From assembly GCA_964019155.1 (NCBI GenBank), contig OZ025241.1:6360681-6424680 (forward strand): DNA of 64,000 nt. Direction: 5' to 3'. Made by a program: the position numbers and the translations under genes. The number at the start of each line of letters is the position of its first letter. Position 1 is the first letter of the stretch. The DNA is from Osedax fenrisi (lineage: Eukaryota > Annelida > Polychaeta > Sabellida > Siboglinidae). Shown here piece after piece: positions 13,820 to 27,253 of this stretch. The notes beneath the pieces were generated by a model that was not told the origin of the DNA, ran no database searches, and worked only from the letters and a program-made list of their open reading frames with translations.

Positions 13820-14370
13820 TTAAATACTATGCAGTAGATAGAGTAGTATTATATGCACATTACCATACGTGAACCGGGCGTTAATATACACGGATAGACC
13901 ATGTCTAGCGGGTAAGACGGATCGCATCAACTGGTTGCTAATGTAAACAAACAGGACATTACTTATTGATACGACAGCAACACTTGTCTCATTACCACCG
14001 CCCTGTATCATTATTAGTCTGTCTACGGGTGGCTATCTCTATTACCCGAGAGGACATCTATGTTCTCGATCTGAACCCTTTATACACATTGCTATAGTGG
14101 TATATATATAACTTCGTTACGTATTGTGAATACATGCTCGAGGAACTGTATTATCTATAAGGACATTAATAGTATACCAGGGAACCGTCTCTCTTATCTG
14201 CAAGGACATTACTAGAATATTAAGAAACTATCTCTCTTACCTACAAGGACATCTATATCCACGATCTGAATACAATACACTAGTACACTATTCGTGTACA
14301 TCGCTCTAGTGGTATATAGTCAGTAGTCACGTGTTACACAACTATTACGTCATAACTGGGCTATAGTACG
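13820..14370 (+). promoter_or_regulatory. probable promoter/5' region of the sarcoglycan gene
   Basis: This stretch is clearly less AT-rich than its surroundings. It holds two diverged copies of a ~60-base block (AGGACATCTATnTnC(T/A)CGATCTGAA ... CTAGTGGTATATA) at about 14050-14112 and 14240-14328. It sits immediately upstream of the ATG. No ORF here makes biological sense. The promoter role is inferred from position and composition only. Confidence 0.35.
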
Positions 14371-16261
14371 ATGCTGACCAATCAGGACGCTCCTCCAGAT
14401 TACCCGTCTAACCACGCGACCGCCCTACATCGGAATGTCACCTTCAGCACCGAACACATAGGCGTACACGGATGGAAGAAACAACTACTGTATTGTTCTC
14501 TGCTGTTGCTAGTGGTAGTGTCCGTACTGAACTCTCTATTGTTAGCTTTCATTGTTTACACGCTGGGTATAGACTTCCCCTTCGGCTTTAAACTCGTAGG
14601 TTAGTGTCGTATACGTGTAATGTCGTGTACTTGGCATGACTTTAACACAATAGGCTTAAAGTAATGTCATATATCATGTACAGTGCGCTCTCGATATACC
14701 GGCACCATCGGGAATGAGGAATTGTGCCGGTATATCGATAGTGCCGGTATATCGATCTAGCAGAAAATAAAGAATATATGAAGAAGAATATTAAATATTA
14801 TGTTTATTATAATGGTATAAAATAGGTATAAACACGTATAAAATGGTATACAATATTATTATAAAGGTATGAAACAAATGCAAAATAAAATAAAATGAAC
14901 TATTTTTAATTATTATAATAGTATAAAATAGGTATAAACTCGTATAAGATGGTATAAAATATTATTATAATGGTGTGAAACGAATGCTAAATAAAATAAA
15001 CTATTTTGAATTATTTACAAAAGATAAAGTAGTTTGCTTTTTATTATTAATACATAATATATCCACACGTTAAGATAATAAATTTAATAAATGTATATCA
15101 TTTGAATCTTTGGAGTAACATTCAAAGTATGCCGTTAGTGATTCAAACCCCTGTATTTCTTTCTCTGATGATGGTGGTGGATCAAATCCAGCCTCTTGTG
15201 TGTCGTCGCTATCTTTATTATTATTTGTTAATGAATCTATAATTTCAGTAATAAAATCTATTTCGAATATTTCAGAAATGTTATCGACTGACGTAAATTC
15301 TTCTAAAGTGAGTCGATCATCAATATCAATTTTGCATTTATTATAAATGTCATTATTTATTTCATAATTTTCATCTTGAGTGAAGGATTCTTCGTCTATA
15401 CGATCTAGTAAACCGACATGCACCCATCAGTTTCTGATACTTTCTTGTTTTACTTCCTTCCATGCTTGACTAATAAACCTTATCGCATGGTTTACTTCAA
15501 TTTTTACACTTAACTTTAATGCGAGTGCATTGAAATATAATAAAAACAATTACTCGCAATTAAGTATGAATCATAGTGAGCAATTTTGGGAAATATGTAT
15601 GTATATGCCGGTATATCGATTACAATTCGACTTTTGTGCCTAGATATTAGGCGCCGGAGCCGGTATACGAGTGCCGGTGCATCGACAATTATTATCATTG
15701 AAGAGATAGGAAAGAAATCGGTCATTCCGAGATGTGCCGGTATAACGCGTTTGCCGGTGTATCGAGAGCCGGTATATCGAGAGCGCACTGTATATATATA
15801 CATGCACGAATATTCACATGAAATGCCGGAATTTGCGTAATTTACGAATACGTAAACAGTCATCGAGTGATCTTATGTAATATTATGTAATGTTATTTAT
15901 AGTTGTATAGTGATCTTATGTAATGTTAAGTAATGTTAAGTAATGTTATAAGATTATTATGTAATGTTATGTATAGTTGTATAGCCATCTTATGTAATGT
16001 TATGTAATGTTATTTATAGTTGTATAGTGATATTATGTAATGTTATGTAATGTTATATAATCATCTTATCGTGACGACAGAGTTTACCAATCACGGAGTT
16101 GTGTTCAGAGGTATTTCTTCATTCACTAAGGGATTATCCACACCGAAAATATCATCCACGGTTATTAATTTATTTATTATTGATAGCAACATTTATCTTC
16201 AATTATTATATTGTTCATATAATGTTATATATTATTAGTCTGTTATCAGAATTAAGTATAC

Positions 16262-16321
<60 letters not shown>

Positions 16322-16620
16322 TATATTTAATTAAATTATATATTTTTAGGAAAATAATCTAGATGTTTATTCAAGGAATTCACTACATTTCAAAGTTGTT
16401 GACAAAAGTGGAATTGTTCGAAATCAAATATCACTAGGTAATATTAACACACACACACATACATACACACACAAACACATACACACACATACACATACAC
16501 ACATACATATATTATATAATGTAATTTAACAATAACTATTGTTCAATAAAAAAACAGTATAGTATATTTTATAGAATATGATGATAACATATTAATTATA
16601 ATACATAAATACACACATAT

Positions 16621-16654
<34 letters not shown>

Positions 16655-17564
16655 CGTACAGGTTTGAATGAAAGCATTCTATCCTCCGCAAGAAGATTTA
16701 CCTATAAAGATGACAACAACATTACGATATTCTCCGCTGATAAAGACCACGTCGATATATCGAGACGTCGAGTTGTGGTAAGAGGTTACGCAATAGTGAC
16801 GCGTTATTACGTAATAAGTAGGCGTTACGTAAGCCACGATGTCACGTGATACGTAATAGATATAGACTAGAACGTATACATATGTTTATATGAAGTATAT
16901 CAATTGTTTCTATACAGCATTTTGCATTACTTTCGTAATATTTTGAATGATTCATTATTTAACAATAACAACTATACTTGTATAAGGTACCATATTAACA
17001 GCACTGTACACAAATGTAATATTACATAACATTATTAACATACCGATACGTCTACTTAAAGATGGAACCCTGTTCAAAGGCTCCGTGCAGACTCCCCTCG
17101 TTAGCAATGATGGCCATATTAGGTTAGATGTTAGATACATGTGTTCCTTACATGTATTTAGTTGAATACATGAACAACGTATGCCATAGTAAGCTGAGGA
17201 TAAATATAGGTTCATAATATATTAAGTATTAAGTATGAACTAAATTAAAGTTTATTAAAGTTTATAAATGAATTAAAATAATGTTGAAATAAGTTTAAAA
17301 ATGTGATAATATATGATTAATATAACATTGAAGTAATGCTACTTTAAAGTGAATATAAAGTTAACATAAGGTTATAACTTATAATATGTTAAATCATAAA
17401 TATATATAAATATAATAATATTAATAATACAAATATTTTTCTATTAGATTTATTTTGTGTACTATACTATTGTATACAATAGTTAGTAATTATATATTAT
17501 AAAATTATGAATACAATATCAATAATAACTAGGGATTACAAATAAGACTAATATTTGTCGCCCA

Positions 17565-17603
<39 letters not shown>

Positions 17604-18984
17604 TATATATAGGTTAATATACATATATTCAATATAATTTAGTTTAATTATTATACTTTCTAATATAAGTATACAATGACTTACGTATACAAATAAACCC
17701 CCAATGATGTATCTTATTGACTTTTACCAATGTATGTCACTAGGTTAGAATCTCTGAATGGGGAGATGAGGATGCTGGCTAAAGATGGAGTTATCATCAC
17801 TAGTAGTACAGGTTCAGTCTCTATAAGAAGTTTAGAAGAGATCAGATTCACAGCTAGTAAGGTTTATATACAGTATTCATTATAAACAGCACTTTTATTA
17901 ATAATTATTAGTAATATATTACTGTATACATTAACAAATACAAAATATTAATATTTAATTTAATATATGCAAACTATTAAACGAAAGTACGTTAAAGCTA
18001 GTTTTATATTTAAAATTAATTTTAATAAAATTCTAATTAATTAAATTAGGTGATGTATTTATTAAATATAGCTTTGATAATTGTAATTATAATTAACATA
18101 AATTTAATTGAATATTATATTACTTATTATAATCTATATAATTAATTTATTCTAAATATGTATTTTTAAATTTAATAAATACAAATCAAAAATTCATTAT
18201 ATATATAGATATAATATTGTACACATACATATTATAAAATATATATTACTTGTATATTAATTATTTACAGATATTATTTGATAGTAGTAATATCCAATTT
18301 ACAAACATACCTCACGGTAAGAGTAGTTCGAGAAGTCAAGCTTACCAGGTAGGCATACGATAGAGTGCTATGTGTGATACGGGTATTATATGTTATAGCT
18401 AGCATATCGCGAGGGGACTATTATTCATACAAATAGTATCGGAATATTGTTTAATATATTATATCCTATAACGTATACGTTATATATAATTGTAAAGGTT
18501 TATATATATATATATATATATATGTGTAAATCTTTACTCAGTGGTCCACTTCTAAAGGTTTATTTATAGAAAACTAAATATTTATTTTTAACAGTATATA
18601 TGTGTACCATCGATATAAAGAAAGTGTTTTATTTTGAATAAAATATCAAAAGTGTTGATGTGGATGTATATTTGGGTGCATATGTGTGTGTAGATGTGTG
18701 TTTATATGTGTATATGTGGGTGTAGATGTGTGTCTATGCATATATCCCTTCATAATTTAACGTTATACTTTTAAAATAATAATTATACATTCAGGACAAT
18801 ATTTAACTATATATAAATATACACAATAGATAATTTATTCAACTTAGCAATATTACATTTCATATATACATATTATATTATATTCTTACACCAACTTTAC
18901 ATAAAGGTTTGCGTTTGCGCTGTAAACCGGAAGTTATTTCTAGCGGATGATGGAGCCACGTGTCGTGCAACAAAGGGAGTGTGA
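14371..18984 (+). CDS. delta/gamma-type sarcoglycan (complete, 8 exons)
   Basis: Exons: 14371-14599, 16081-16160, 16350-16437, 16662-16784, 17062-17122, 17744-17861, 18271-18348, 18907-18984. Together they give 284 codons plus TGA, close to the ~290 residues of vertebrate delta-sarcoglycan. It is a type II membrane protein of the dystrophin-associated complex in muscle. Residues 1-38 are cytoplasmic and contain GWKKQLLYC, matching the family's GWRKRCLYF; residues 39-64 are the transmembrane helix. The ectodomain has the family blocks IFSADKDHV, DGTLFKGSVQTP, RLESLNGEMRML and a C-terminal VCVCA...LFLADDGATC. Those blocks favour delta/gamma over beta. An in-frame TAA 18 bases upstream makes the first ATG the start. 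Glycosylation sequons include NES and NIT. The final cysteine typical of the family is absent: the protein stops after ATCRATKGV. The acceptor at 17061 (cttaaag) is poor but fits phase and homology. Confidence 0.9.
14681..15790 (-). mobile_element. pogo/Tigger-type DNA transposon relic with TA target duplication
   Basis: Inverted termini CAGTGCGCTCTCGATATACC (14681) and its complement at 15771-15790 are flanked by TA on both sides (14679-14680, 15791-15792). The motif GCCGGTATATCGA recurs near both ends. On the minus strand 15490-15067 encodes the C-terminal part of a Tigger-like transposase (AWKEVKQESIRN, stop at 15429-15427, then WVHVGLLDRIDE and an acidic tail). The DDE core is missing, so this 1110-bp copy cannot move by itself. 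It lies in sarcoglycan intron 1. Confidence 0.85.
15875..16075 (+). repeat. TTATGTAATG-based tandem repeat before sarcoglycan exon 2
   Basis: Nested repeats: short TTATGTAATG units inside longer copies that include TTTATAGTTGTATAGTGAT. They end a few bases before the acceptor at 16080. Confidence 0.8.
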
Positions 18985-19212
18985 GACTGATAGAGGACAT
19001 ATGTCCGTACAAAGACTATAGTCAAGTTTATACACCGTAGTATATATATCACCTACAGGAATTATGATTTCCCATAATCATTAAAATCATGTTTTATTAT
19101 TCACGATTTTAACATTCTATAGAATCTATAGATTACTATAGAATTATTAGAATCGATCAGAATATTATAAATTTAATTTGTGAGCACATGTAAATATATA
19201 TATATATATATT

Positions 19213-19218
19213 AATAAA
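19213..19218 (+). terminator. candidate poly(A) signal of the sarcoglycan gene
   Basis: AATAAA about 230 bases after the sarcoglycan stop codon, the first clear hexamer on this strand. AT-rich surroundings make a chance match possible. Confidence 0.3.
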
Positions 19219-19828
19219 TGTAGTGATTTTAATTATACAATTTGATAAAATAAAAACTAATTATTATATATATATATAATACGATATTAATATAGATATC
19301 CGAACACAGTGGATTGGCAGACAGCTTGTTTATCCGGACAAATGAAGTAGATGGGTCTCACTCGGGTACCATTAGAGCCCCCCGGATCCTATCCGAGTGG
19401 TTGTGGTAGACATGCGCAACATCGTCAATGTAAACTATCAATGTGTTGTTCGTGCATCTCATCTGCGCACGTATTGCATTACATGTATAGGCATGTAGGT
19501 GTGTGCATATATATGTGTGTGTTTGTGTATGTGAGTCATTGTATTTGTTATATTGCATATAATTAGATACATAACAATATTTTTGTTACAATATTAATGT
19601 ATTATGTTATTGTTATATATATAAATTATATACAATATGATGTATTAACTAAACATGATAACGCTACACATCGACTAACGAATGCACACGTTAATGTTAT
19701 ATTATCTTCTTGATCGAACACTTCTACACTTCTGTGACCCGCCTGATTCGTCTTTTAGACATTTAAAGTAATCAATAATATAAATTAATCATTGTTTTAC
19801 ATTTTAAATTGTTTTTAAATACATTTAA

Positions 19829-19872
<44 letters not shown>

Positions 19873-20256
19873 AAATACATATAATAAATATAAGTAATAG
19901 AGACATATTATTTAAAATAATAAAATAAACAGGAAAGTAAATAAAAAATAAAGAAATAATTATAAGAAATAATTACATACTGAAATCAATATTTAGATAG
20001 ATTTATTTAATGTTTTATGGGACCGGATGGATCTAATATTGGGTGGGAGTGAATAGCTTAATTTAAATATTACTAAGGACCAGAGTATTCAATTGTGAGG
20101 GACGGATAATAGGGGTAAGAGAAGATAAGAAGCATGGTTTCTAAGAGATGGAAATGGAAGATCGTTATACGGGAAAGTAACCGAATACGGACAATGCCCG
20201 AATACGGTCACTCACGGTATCTCAGAAACCATAAATCCTACAAAAAATGTTTAATA

Positions 20257-23200
20257 GGGTGTTCACACGATGCGTGTTTTGCTTGTCGTACGAACAAATG
20301 CTGGACCGAATTCTTCAAAATCATAGATTCGGTCCAGCATTTACTCGGATTCCTATTTTTCTCGTCGTACAGCAAAAATAGAAAATATCCTATTTTTTGC
20401 TAGACCGAAATAAATACTGGACCGAAATATCTTACTATCTTTGGTAATGTTTACCATATTTTATAAAAATATTATACTGAATAATTTTTATATAATTAAT
20501 CGTATTACTACAATATAAAATACAATATAAACATTAATTATATAGAATATACAAAATTAAATTATTCAAGTAAAGATATAACAAAAAGTAGTTTAATTAA
20601 AGCATAATATGCATGAAAATAGATTTATCATAATATATTTAATATTAATTTGAATAATAATTAAATTTAAAATACTTATAATATATCATTTATGGATATA
20701 GTATTAACTTGTGAAATAGATTATTATGTAGATATATTACTATTAACATTAGTATTATAAGTTAACAATTCAAATCTATTATTAAAATAATAAACGATCA
20801 GTTATTTACCGATAATACAACACTGGTGGAAATTTAAATATACCAGCGGTATTGAAAATGAATCGTCCGTTATAGAACATAACTGGTTAGTTAAAGACTT
20901 ATCAGCATCATATAATGTTTATATTTATTATATTTAATAATTACATAACATTATACTTATAATAAATTAGAGCGATGCTTAGTATAATGATATTAATAAT
21001 ATTAATAAAATTATATTCAAAATATTTTTATAAATAATATTATTATTATTATTATTATACTAAGCATCGATCTACTTTATAATCTATCATCTAGTATTAT
21101 ATTAATATAACTTATTATTATAATTTTATATTTTAATTATAGTATAGGATTTATACGTTTAATATATCTGAGTGTTTAATAACATATTGAATAGTATTCA
21201 ATGCATACTTAATATTTTGTCTATATAAACTTGATTATTATATCTAAATGATCATATACAATATACATGTACATTATATGATATATATATAGTAATTCAA
21301 TAAATTCTATTCTAGTAATACAAATATAGGTACAATAAGTTATTCGGTTAAACTAATTTCAATATAACATTTTTTCATACACTTAAAAATGTCATATAAA
21401 TATGATATATATATACATAAACATATATTATATAATATAATAATACTAATAATAATATAATTAATATATCTATTATTAAATCTACTTTAAATATATGATA
21501 TTATATATTTATATGGTAGGTGTACTTGAAATTCAAGCGATAACAAAGAAACTCTTGGAGAAAGAATCTGATGTAAGCGCTTTAAGAAAACTTGATGCTA
21601 AACTTTGAATAATAATGTATATTATAGATAATTCTGGATTCAAACTAAATATTAACCTATAGATAATATATATTAATGTTAAAACTATATATATATATAT
21701 ATAGAAAAAATTTCGTTCTGATAATAATTAATATACTGGATGCTTTAAAATTGTAATTTGGTATAAAATATTAATATTATATGTTTTAATAATAAATTCA
21801 ATTAAATTATAGTTTATCAAATCTTATAATATATCTATAAAATTGAGATTGTTAATTAATTATTCATATTAATCAACTAATAGCAGTTTTATAGATTTAG
21901 AAATTTTTTCATATTTCATATCGGCATAATATAATAAATATAAATTAGTAAAAAAATACCATAAATAACAGGTTCTTCAATTTATCTGACTAACCCTTCT
22001 CATGATATATATTTAGTGTAATAAGTATTATATAATATATTAATTAAGAGCCTGGTTTATCTATGATTTATTGTAATGATACATATCATCTAAATATAAA
22101 ATATAGTTTATAAAAAAATATTTATTTATACAAATAATTGATTGTTTAAACACACATAAGTGTGATATTGTAAGTAGTAATTTACCCATAGCTATAGAGT
22201 GGGGTATGGGGTAATTATACCTCTAATTTCTATGATTTTACCACAATCATCTCATTGACTGTGAGATACTTTATACCCATTTTCAACACTTCCAATACCA
22301 TATCAGGAATATTTCTTACTTAGGTTTTTTTAAAATGTACATAATAATAGATATTATTAAATATTATAATAATAGTGTTTCTATTTACATATGAAATGTT
22401 ATATATATATATATATATATATTCTCCACATCACTATCATCCATATAATAAGTGGTATTGCATTCATGGCAATATTATATACATATTTTAAATAATAACT
22501 GCACTTTAATATTCAGTATTTTATAGTTGTCCATGGGTGTTTGTATTTACTCTATAATTAAATATGACTACTTTAACTTCATATCAGAGGTTTCTGAAGG
22601 ATAAATCACAAAATATTGCTTCATGAAATGCTTAGCAAAATTGTTGTGTTCTTGGAAAATTTTCTACGATTAAATTGAATTTAATAATTCTTATATTATA
22701 TATTCTTGGTTATACGCTATTACGCTTTGTCATGTTTGAAACTTGTATCCAGTTAATCCTATATCATTATCACTATCCTCTATATATTCATATACTATTT
22801 CATCAAGTTCGCCTTCATTAAAATATCAACGTTTACTTTAAATTATATAGCTTACTTACCATAAATTGTGATTAAAAAACTATTTAACCATATGTCTTAT
22901 GGCATTGCTTATGCACTAATTTATTGTATAGTTCACATATAACTAAAGATTTAATCTACTTTAAATAATGTCATATGGATAATTACTTTGAGAAGAATAC
23001 TTTGTACAAAACTGTACAACTCTGTTATATAAGTAATGTTTGCATATATACAATACCATAGTAAAAATTCTTATATTAAATAATAAATGATTATGATATA
23101 AAGTTATATTATAATATTTATATAAAATGTTTAATTATATAAAATTTATAATACACATGAGTTTATAATATACACTATATATATATAAATATCTTAATAT

Positions 23201-24134
23201 ACACATATAATATATATATATATGAAATATATAAATATATAAACAAAATTATAATTATGTAAATAGAATTATAATTAATTTATAAACACATCAAAGGATT
23301 TTAATATTTTCAACACACTAATTCATTTTTAAATAATATTTCATTATTATAATTCCATATCATTATTCAGTGATTATATATTATATTTAATCATGTATAT
23401 TACTATCTTAAAATATAATTGATCATGCTATATAATTTTATCAAACTATATTGCCAGCAGTAAATATGATCGATATATATCTTATCTCTAGTAATTTACA
23501 ATATTATATATGATATGTCACTCCCATCTAAATATAGATCATAGTTACTAATTTTAATTGAAATATATATCGCAAGCAATACGAATATCGTGCAGTTAAA
23601 ATATAAACTTATATATTTAGGTCATACAAATTACGATATTTTCAAGTTTGATCATACTTAGTAATTTGATTAATTAATAACATTATGTACATATATTATG
23701 TTATTCTTATTAATATTATGTTAAGTTAATATATATTTACATTATATAATATATAAATAACATTTATATACTTGGATTCACATTAAATTTACTATTTTAA
23801 AATGAACAATTCACAGTTCTCATTTTGCTATTTTCATACGAAATATACAGTGCAATTTCATCAGTTATTAAACATAATAAATTATTTAAATAAGTATCCA
23901 AATAAGTATCCATAATTATAATAAATGTAATTATAATAAATAAATTAAAATAGTATTTGAATTTGAAATTTGTGTTTATTTACGTTATTTTTTATTTCCG
24001 CTGTCAGTTATTAGTAACTACGACAATTTAAAACAGCGTCGTGTGAACGCTCGTGTTTTTTAAATGCTGGACCAAAAAATGTCGGTCCAGCATTTGTTCG
24101 TACGACAAGTAAAACACGCATCGTGTGAACACCC
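20257..24134. mobile_element. 3.9-kb nested TIR element with ~53-bp termini and hairpins
   Basis: The left terminus begins GGGTGTTCACACGATGCG at 20257. The right terminus is its complement, ending at 24134, with about one mismatch in 53 bp, flanked by TA. Each end also holds a hairpin AAATGCTGGACC...GGTCCAGCATTT. It sits inside the family A element, whose sequence resumes on the other side. The interior is AT-rich, with short minus-strand coding-like stretches at about 22236-22325, 22568-22656 and 22735-22830 that may be transposase remnants. The superfamily was not assigned. Confidence 0.8.
22236..22830 (-). pseudogene. possible transposase or gene remnant inside the nested element
   Basis: Three minus-strand stretches read like protein despite the AT-rich context: NEGELDEIVYEYIEDSDNDI (22830-22735), EHNNFAKHFMKQYFVIYPSE (22656-22568, ending in TAG) and NIPDMVLEVLKMGIKYLTVN (22325-22236). 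They could be exons or frameshifted blocks of one gene. No family was recognised. The acidic first block would suit a transposase N-terminus, but that is a guess. Confidence 0.25.
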
Positions 24135-24968
24135 TATTATGAATAAAATATTCATAATTATATAAATAGTCAAAACAAGTATTTTTTATTTTTTTATTAT
24201 TCAATATTGCTGATATATCCAATAAACTGATTTTTTATTACGTTTTTAAATTTATGAATACAAATTTCAGCTTAATACCTTCTCAAGAATATACAAACGT
24301 ATCGATATAAAATATAACAATATATTATTAAAAACTAAAGAATGTTAAACATTATATACATAATTGATATAATTGTTATCAAATATTAATAAGTTATAAG
24401 TATATATCTAGAGGTCACATATATGTATACATCCCTAATACGGACACTCTAGAATCTATATTCAAGAGTCTAGATGTATTAATACGGACACCCTATAACC
24501 AATCATCGTGAGCGTTATAATATTAATACCACCAATAACGCTAAATCTAAAAATGTTATTATTTATATACTTAAATTGTATTAATTAAAAAATAATAAAA
24601 ATAAATAAATTATTAACTATAGTTACATTAGAATAAAGTATTCATAAAATTAATTATAAATAATTTAATTGTAATTTGTCTGATTGATTCATTAATAATA
24701 TATAGTTTATCTAGTGGTATATATGGTGTCCGTATTATAACACAGGATGTTACACCCCCGTTATTCATTGAATAAAAAGATTAAATAAAAATGTTAAATC
24801 ACAATAATATCTATAAAATATAATATTAATATATTTTAATTTTTGAATACAAATATTGAGTCATAAAATATTAGACCATTTATTGTTAAAGTATACGTAT
24901 TAGGTTACTTTCCCCTATACGCTCTCTAGCAAGGCTCATCTCTATAACAAGTCAATATATTCGTAAAG

Positions 24969-25435
24969 TATATACAAAGATTTTCCGAAGGAAAGATATA
25001 ACACTTACGCGAAATCGTGTAATTCGAATTTGTATACAAAATACCCTGGTGCCACCTATAGCGGGTTACTTTTAGGAACTATGTGTTGTTTATAATGTAA
25101 ATTCGTATTTAACTATACACTTTTAAAATGTTAAATAATATGCTTTAAATTAATATTTATATGATGAAAACTAAGTGTTCATTACTAATATATAACAAAC
25201 AAATATGATATGTATGTTTTAAATGCTATAAGTATATATTTAGTGAGTAAAAGCTAATTTATATTGCATGTAATTTAATAGAGCAATGAAAACATTGTTG
25301 TATGCAAACAGAGCCGAACCTAAATCTATTTCAGTGATTTCGATACTACTGCTAGCAGCGGTTGGGGCTATAACTAAATTACGTTGCATGCATAGGGAGT
25401 GTTATATCTTTGCTTCGCAAAATCTTTGGTATATA
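24969..25435. mobile_element. 467-bp MITE-like element
   Basis: Arms of about 37 bp (TATACAAAGATTTTCCGAAG... and the complement of ...GCAAAATCTTTGGTATATA) at 24969-25005 and 25398-25435 pair with about four mismatches. The centre is non-coding. It lies just outside the right end of the family A copy. The target duplication is unclear within TATA. Confidence 0.6.
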
Positions 25436-25478
25436 TGTAAAAAATATATTTGTAATTAATAATCGTAATTTTATTATC

Positions 25479-25527
<49 letters not shown>

Positions 25528-25742
25528 TATTAATATATTATTGAACACATCGACTCGAATAGTATATATGTATATGAACTATTCGCTTACTCTATTACAC
25601 TGAATATACAAGGGTGTTATTAATAATGCGGCAACATTATGTAGATATATTTTAATCTTTAAAGTTAGATAATTTTAAATCAGATGGTTATTTATATTTA
25701 CGCAAATGAGGTCGCCCCTTAGCAATTGATTACTCCTACAAC

Positions 25743-25786
<44 letters not shown>

Positions 25787-26043
25787 TTTAATACCTATAA
25801 ATATCCTGTTAAATTTGAATACATTATCAACATTTACATTAAGGAATATACCCCAGCCCTAAACATGTATGGCAATGCGCACCAGGGCTGTCCTACATAC
25901 TATATAATGCAGTATACTATTCCCTGTATATAGTGAATATTGAATTGAGTTGAATATGGTTTATTGAGAAGAAACAAAATATGATGCAGTATATACAATG
26001 TCTGCTCAAAGGAGAATAGCAGAGATTATCTTGTAATCTATAC

Positions 26044-26044
<1 letters not shown>

Positions 26045-26118
<74 letters not shown>
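26045..26118. repeat. compound (CA)n(TA)n microsatellite
   Basis: About 19 CA units directly followed by TA units. Confidence 0.95.
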
Positions 26119-26122
<4 letters not shown>

Positions 26123-26668
26123 GATATACTATGCATACGGCTTAGTGAAACATACTATGAATACCATTAGTATATAGTATATACTATATACGAAGGAAGG
26201 ATTACACTACCTCGACTAATTCTGTGAATACAATTCAGTGATTTCTGGAGATAAACTCCTCCCATTAATGTACACAATTCCGGATAGATATACGCCACGC
26301 CCACTATTGAAGCGTGGAACATCAATGTACATCAAAGTATCGTTATTCACAGTTATATATCGAATATTGATGTTTTAATCATAGTTATTTAATATAAGCT
26401 ATTACCGAGGATATGGCCTTGCTATTACGTAATAACTACGATTATATTACGTAACGAAGGACTCGAAATATCACGTGACTCGGATATACATAACTAGCAC
26501 TACTATGAAGGTAATGTGAATATTCCCTAGGTTAATTCGCATACTTTCATGGATAACAATCAATATTATAGTATTATCTGATATATATATATATATATAT
26601 ATAATAATACTCAGAGTTGGCTTAAAAGCCTAGATGAATGAAAAAGCAAAAGCTTGTCTGGTCATTCA

Positions 26669-26712
<44 letters not shown>

Positions 26713-26989
26713 CATATAGGTTAATTACTCTGGTTAATACATTATATCTATTAATACATTTACCCTACTAATATTCAAATTAAAATAACATTATAGTATT
26801 CCATATATATTTATATTAATAATATGTGCTTGTTTTTACTATAGTATAGAAGACAATATACAACAATAGTACATATTTACATCTAAATTTGTAAATATTT
26901 AGAAGAAAAAATATATTATAATGACGTGTCATTGTTATGTATTATACGAATAATGCTAATAAATGATTACCCCATTCGATATAGTTATT

Positions 26990-27145
26990 GATTACTTATA
27001 ATATCTAGGTGTACCTGTTTACCTTAATGACGCCACGTAACGAACCCGTAGACATTAACAACTATACGTTACGGGCGGATGACAAACAACAATAGGCGAT
27101 GACGTCATAGAGTTACGCAACAACAACAACAACAACAACGACAAC
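26990..27145 (+). promoter_or_regulatory. promoter/5' UTR of the nAChR-like gene with consensus CRE
   Basis: A GC-richer block directly upstream of the nAChR-like ATG holds a perfect CRE palindrome TGACGTCA at 27100-27107 and a C/EBP-type TTACGCAA at about 27113-27120. A (CAA)n stretch then leads into the start codon, with A at -3. Together these look like a promoter-proximal region and an unstructured leader. No transcript evidence exists here. Confidence 0.45.
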
Positions 27146-27209
27146 ATGAATATCTCGATTGTGGCGATTGTAGCGATCTCATTCGTTCTACACGGTTTGT
27201 ATTCAACAA

Positions 27210-27253
<44 letters not shown>

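Larger units (their letters stand above)
11103..14370. other. intergenic spacer between the Pif-like and sarcoglycan genes
   Basis: Apart from the SINE at 11719-12018, this holds (AT)n arrays (11155-11190, 13480-13532) and a cluster of GATGCAT/ATGCAT motifs at 13385-13475. A less AT-rich block at 11370-11720 has a GGTATACCGTATACGG palindrome. No coding exon was recognised. Confidence 0.6.
20170..24914. mobile_element. TIR element family A copy 2, split by a nested insertion
   Basis: Left end CGGGAAAGTAACCGAATACG and right end CGTATTAGGTTACTTTCCCC are flanked by TATA on both sides. Without the nested 3.88-kb element it is about 0.86 kb. It shares GTATCTCAGAAACCAT, the AAGTATTTTTTAT block and AATACGGACAC motifs with 7460-8411 in inverse orientation. 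This copy gives independent support for the family ends. Confidence 0.8.
18985..26989. other. intergenic spacer rich in TIR elements
   Basis: This contains the nested elements at 20170-24914, the MITE at 24969-25435 and (AT)n/(CA)n arrays. A GC-richer block at 19295-19500 (GGTCTCACTCGGGTACCATT, GGATCCTATCCG) was not identified. A TTACGTAA-bearing block lies at 26420-26500. No host exon was recognised. Confidence 0.55.

Noticed and set aside
14371..14599. Beta-sarcoglycan assignment
   Set aside because: Later exons (RVVVRDGTLFKGSVQTP, RLESLNG) align with delta/gamma proteins and not beta.
15516..15863. Overlapping ORFs on both strands at the right end of the Tigger element
   Set aside because: They run through the TIR and its repeated GCCGGTATATCGA motifs and show no protein family features.
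21530..21607. Possible plus-strand exon (VLEIQAITKKLLEKESD before GTAAGC)
   Set aside because: It reads like protein and has splice-like edges, but no partner exon or family was recognised, and it lies within the nested transposon.
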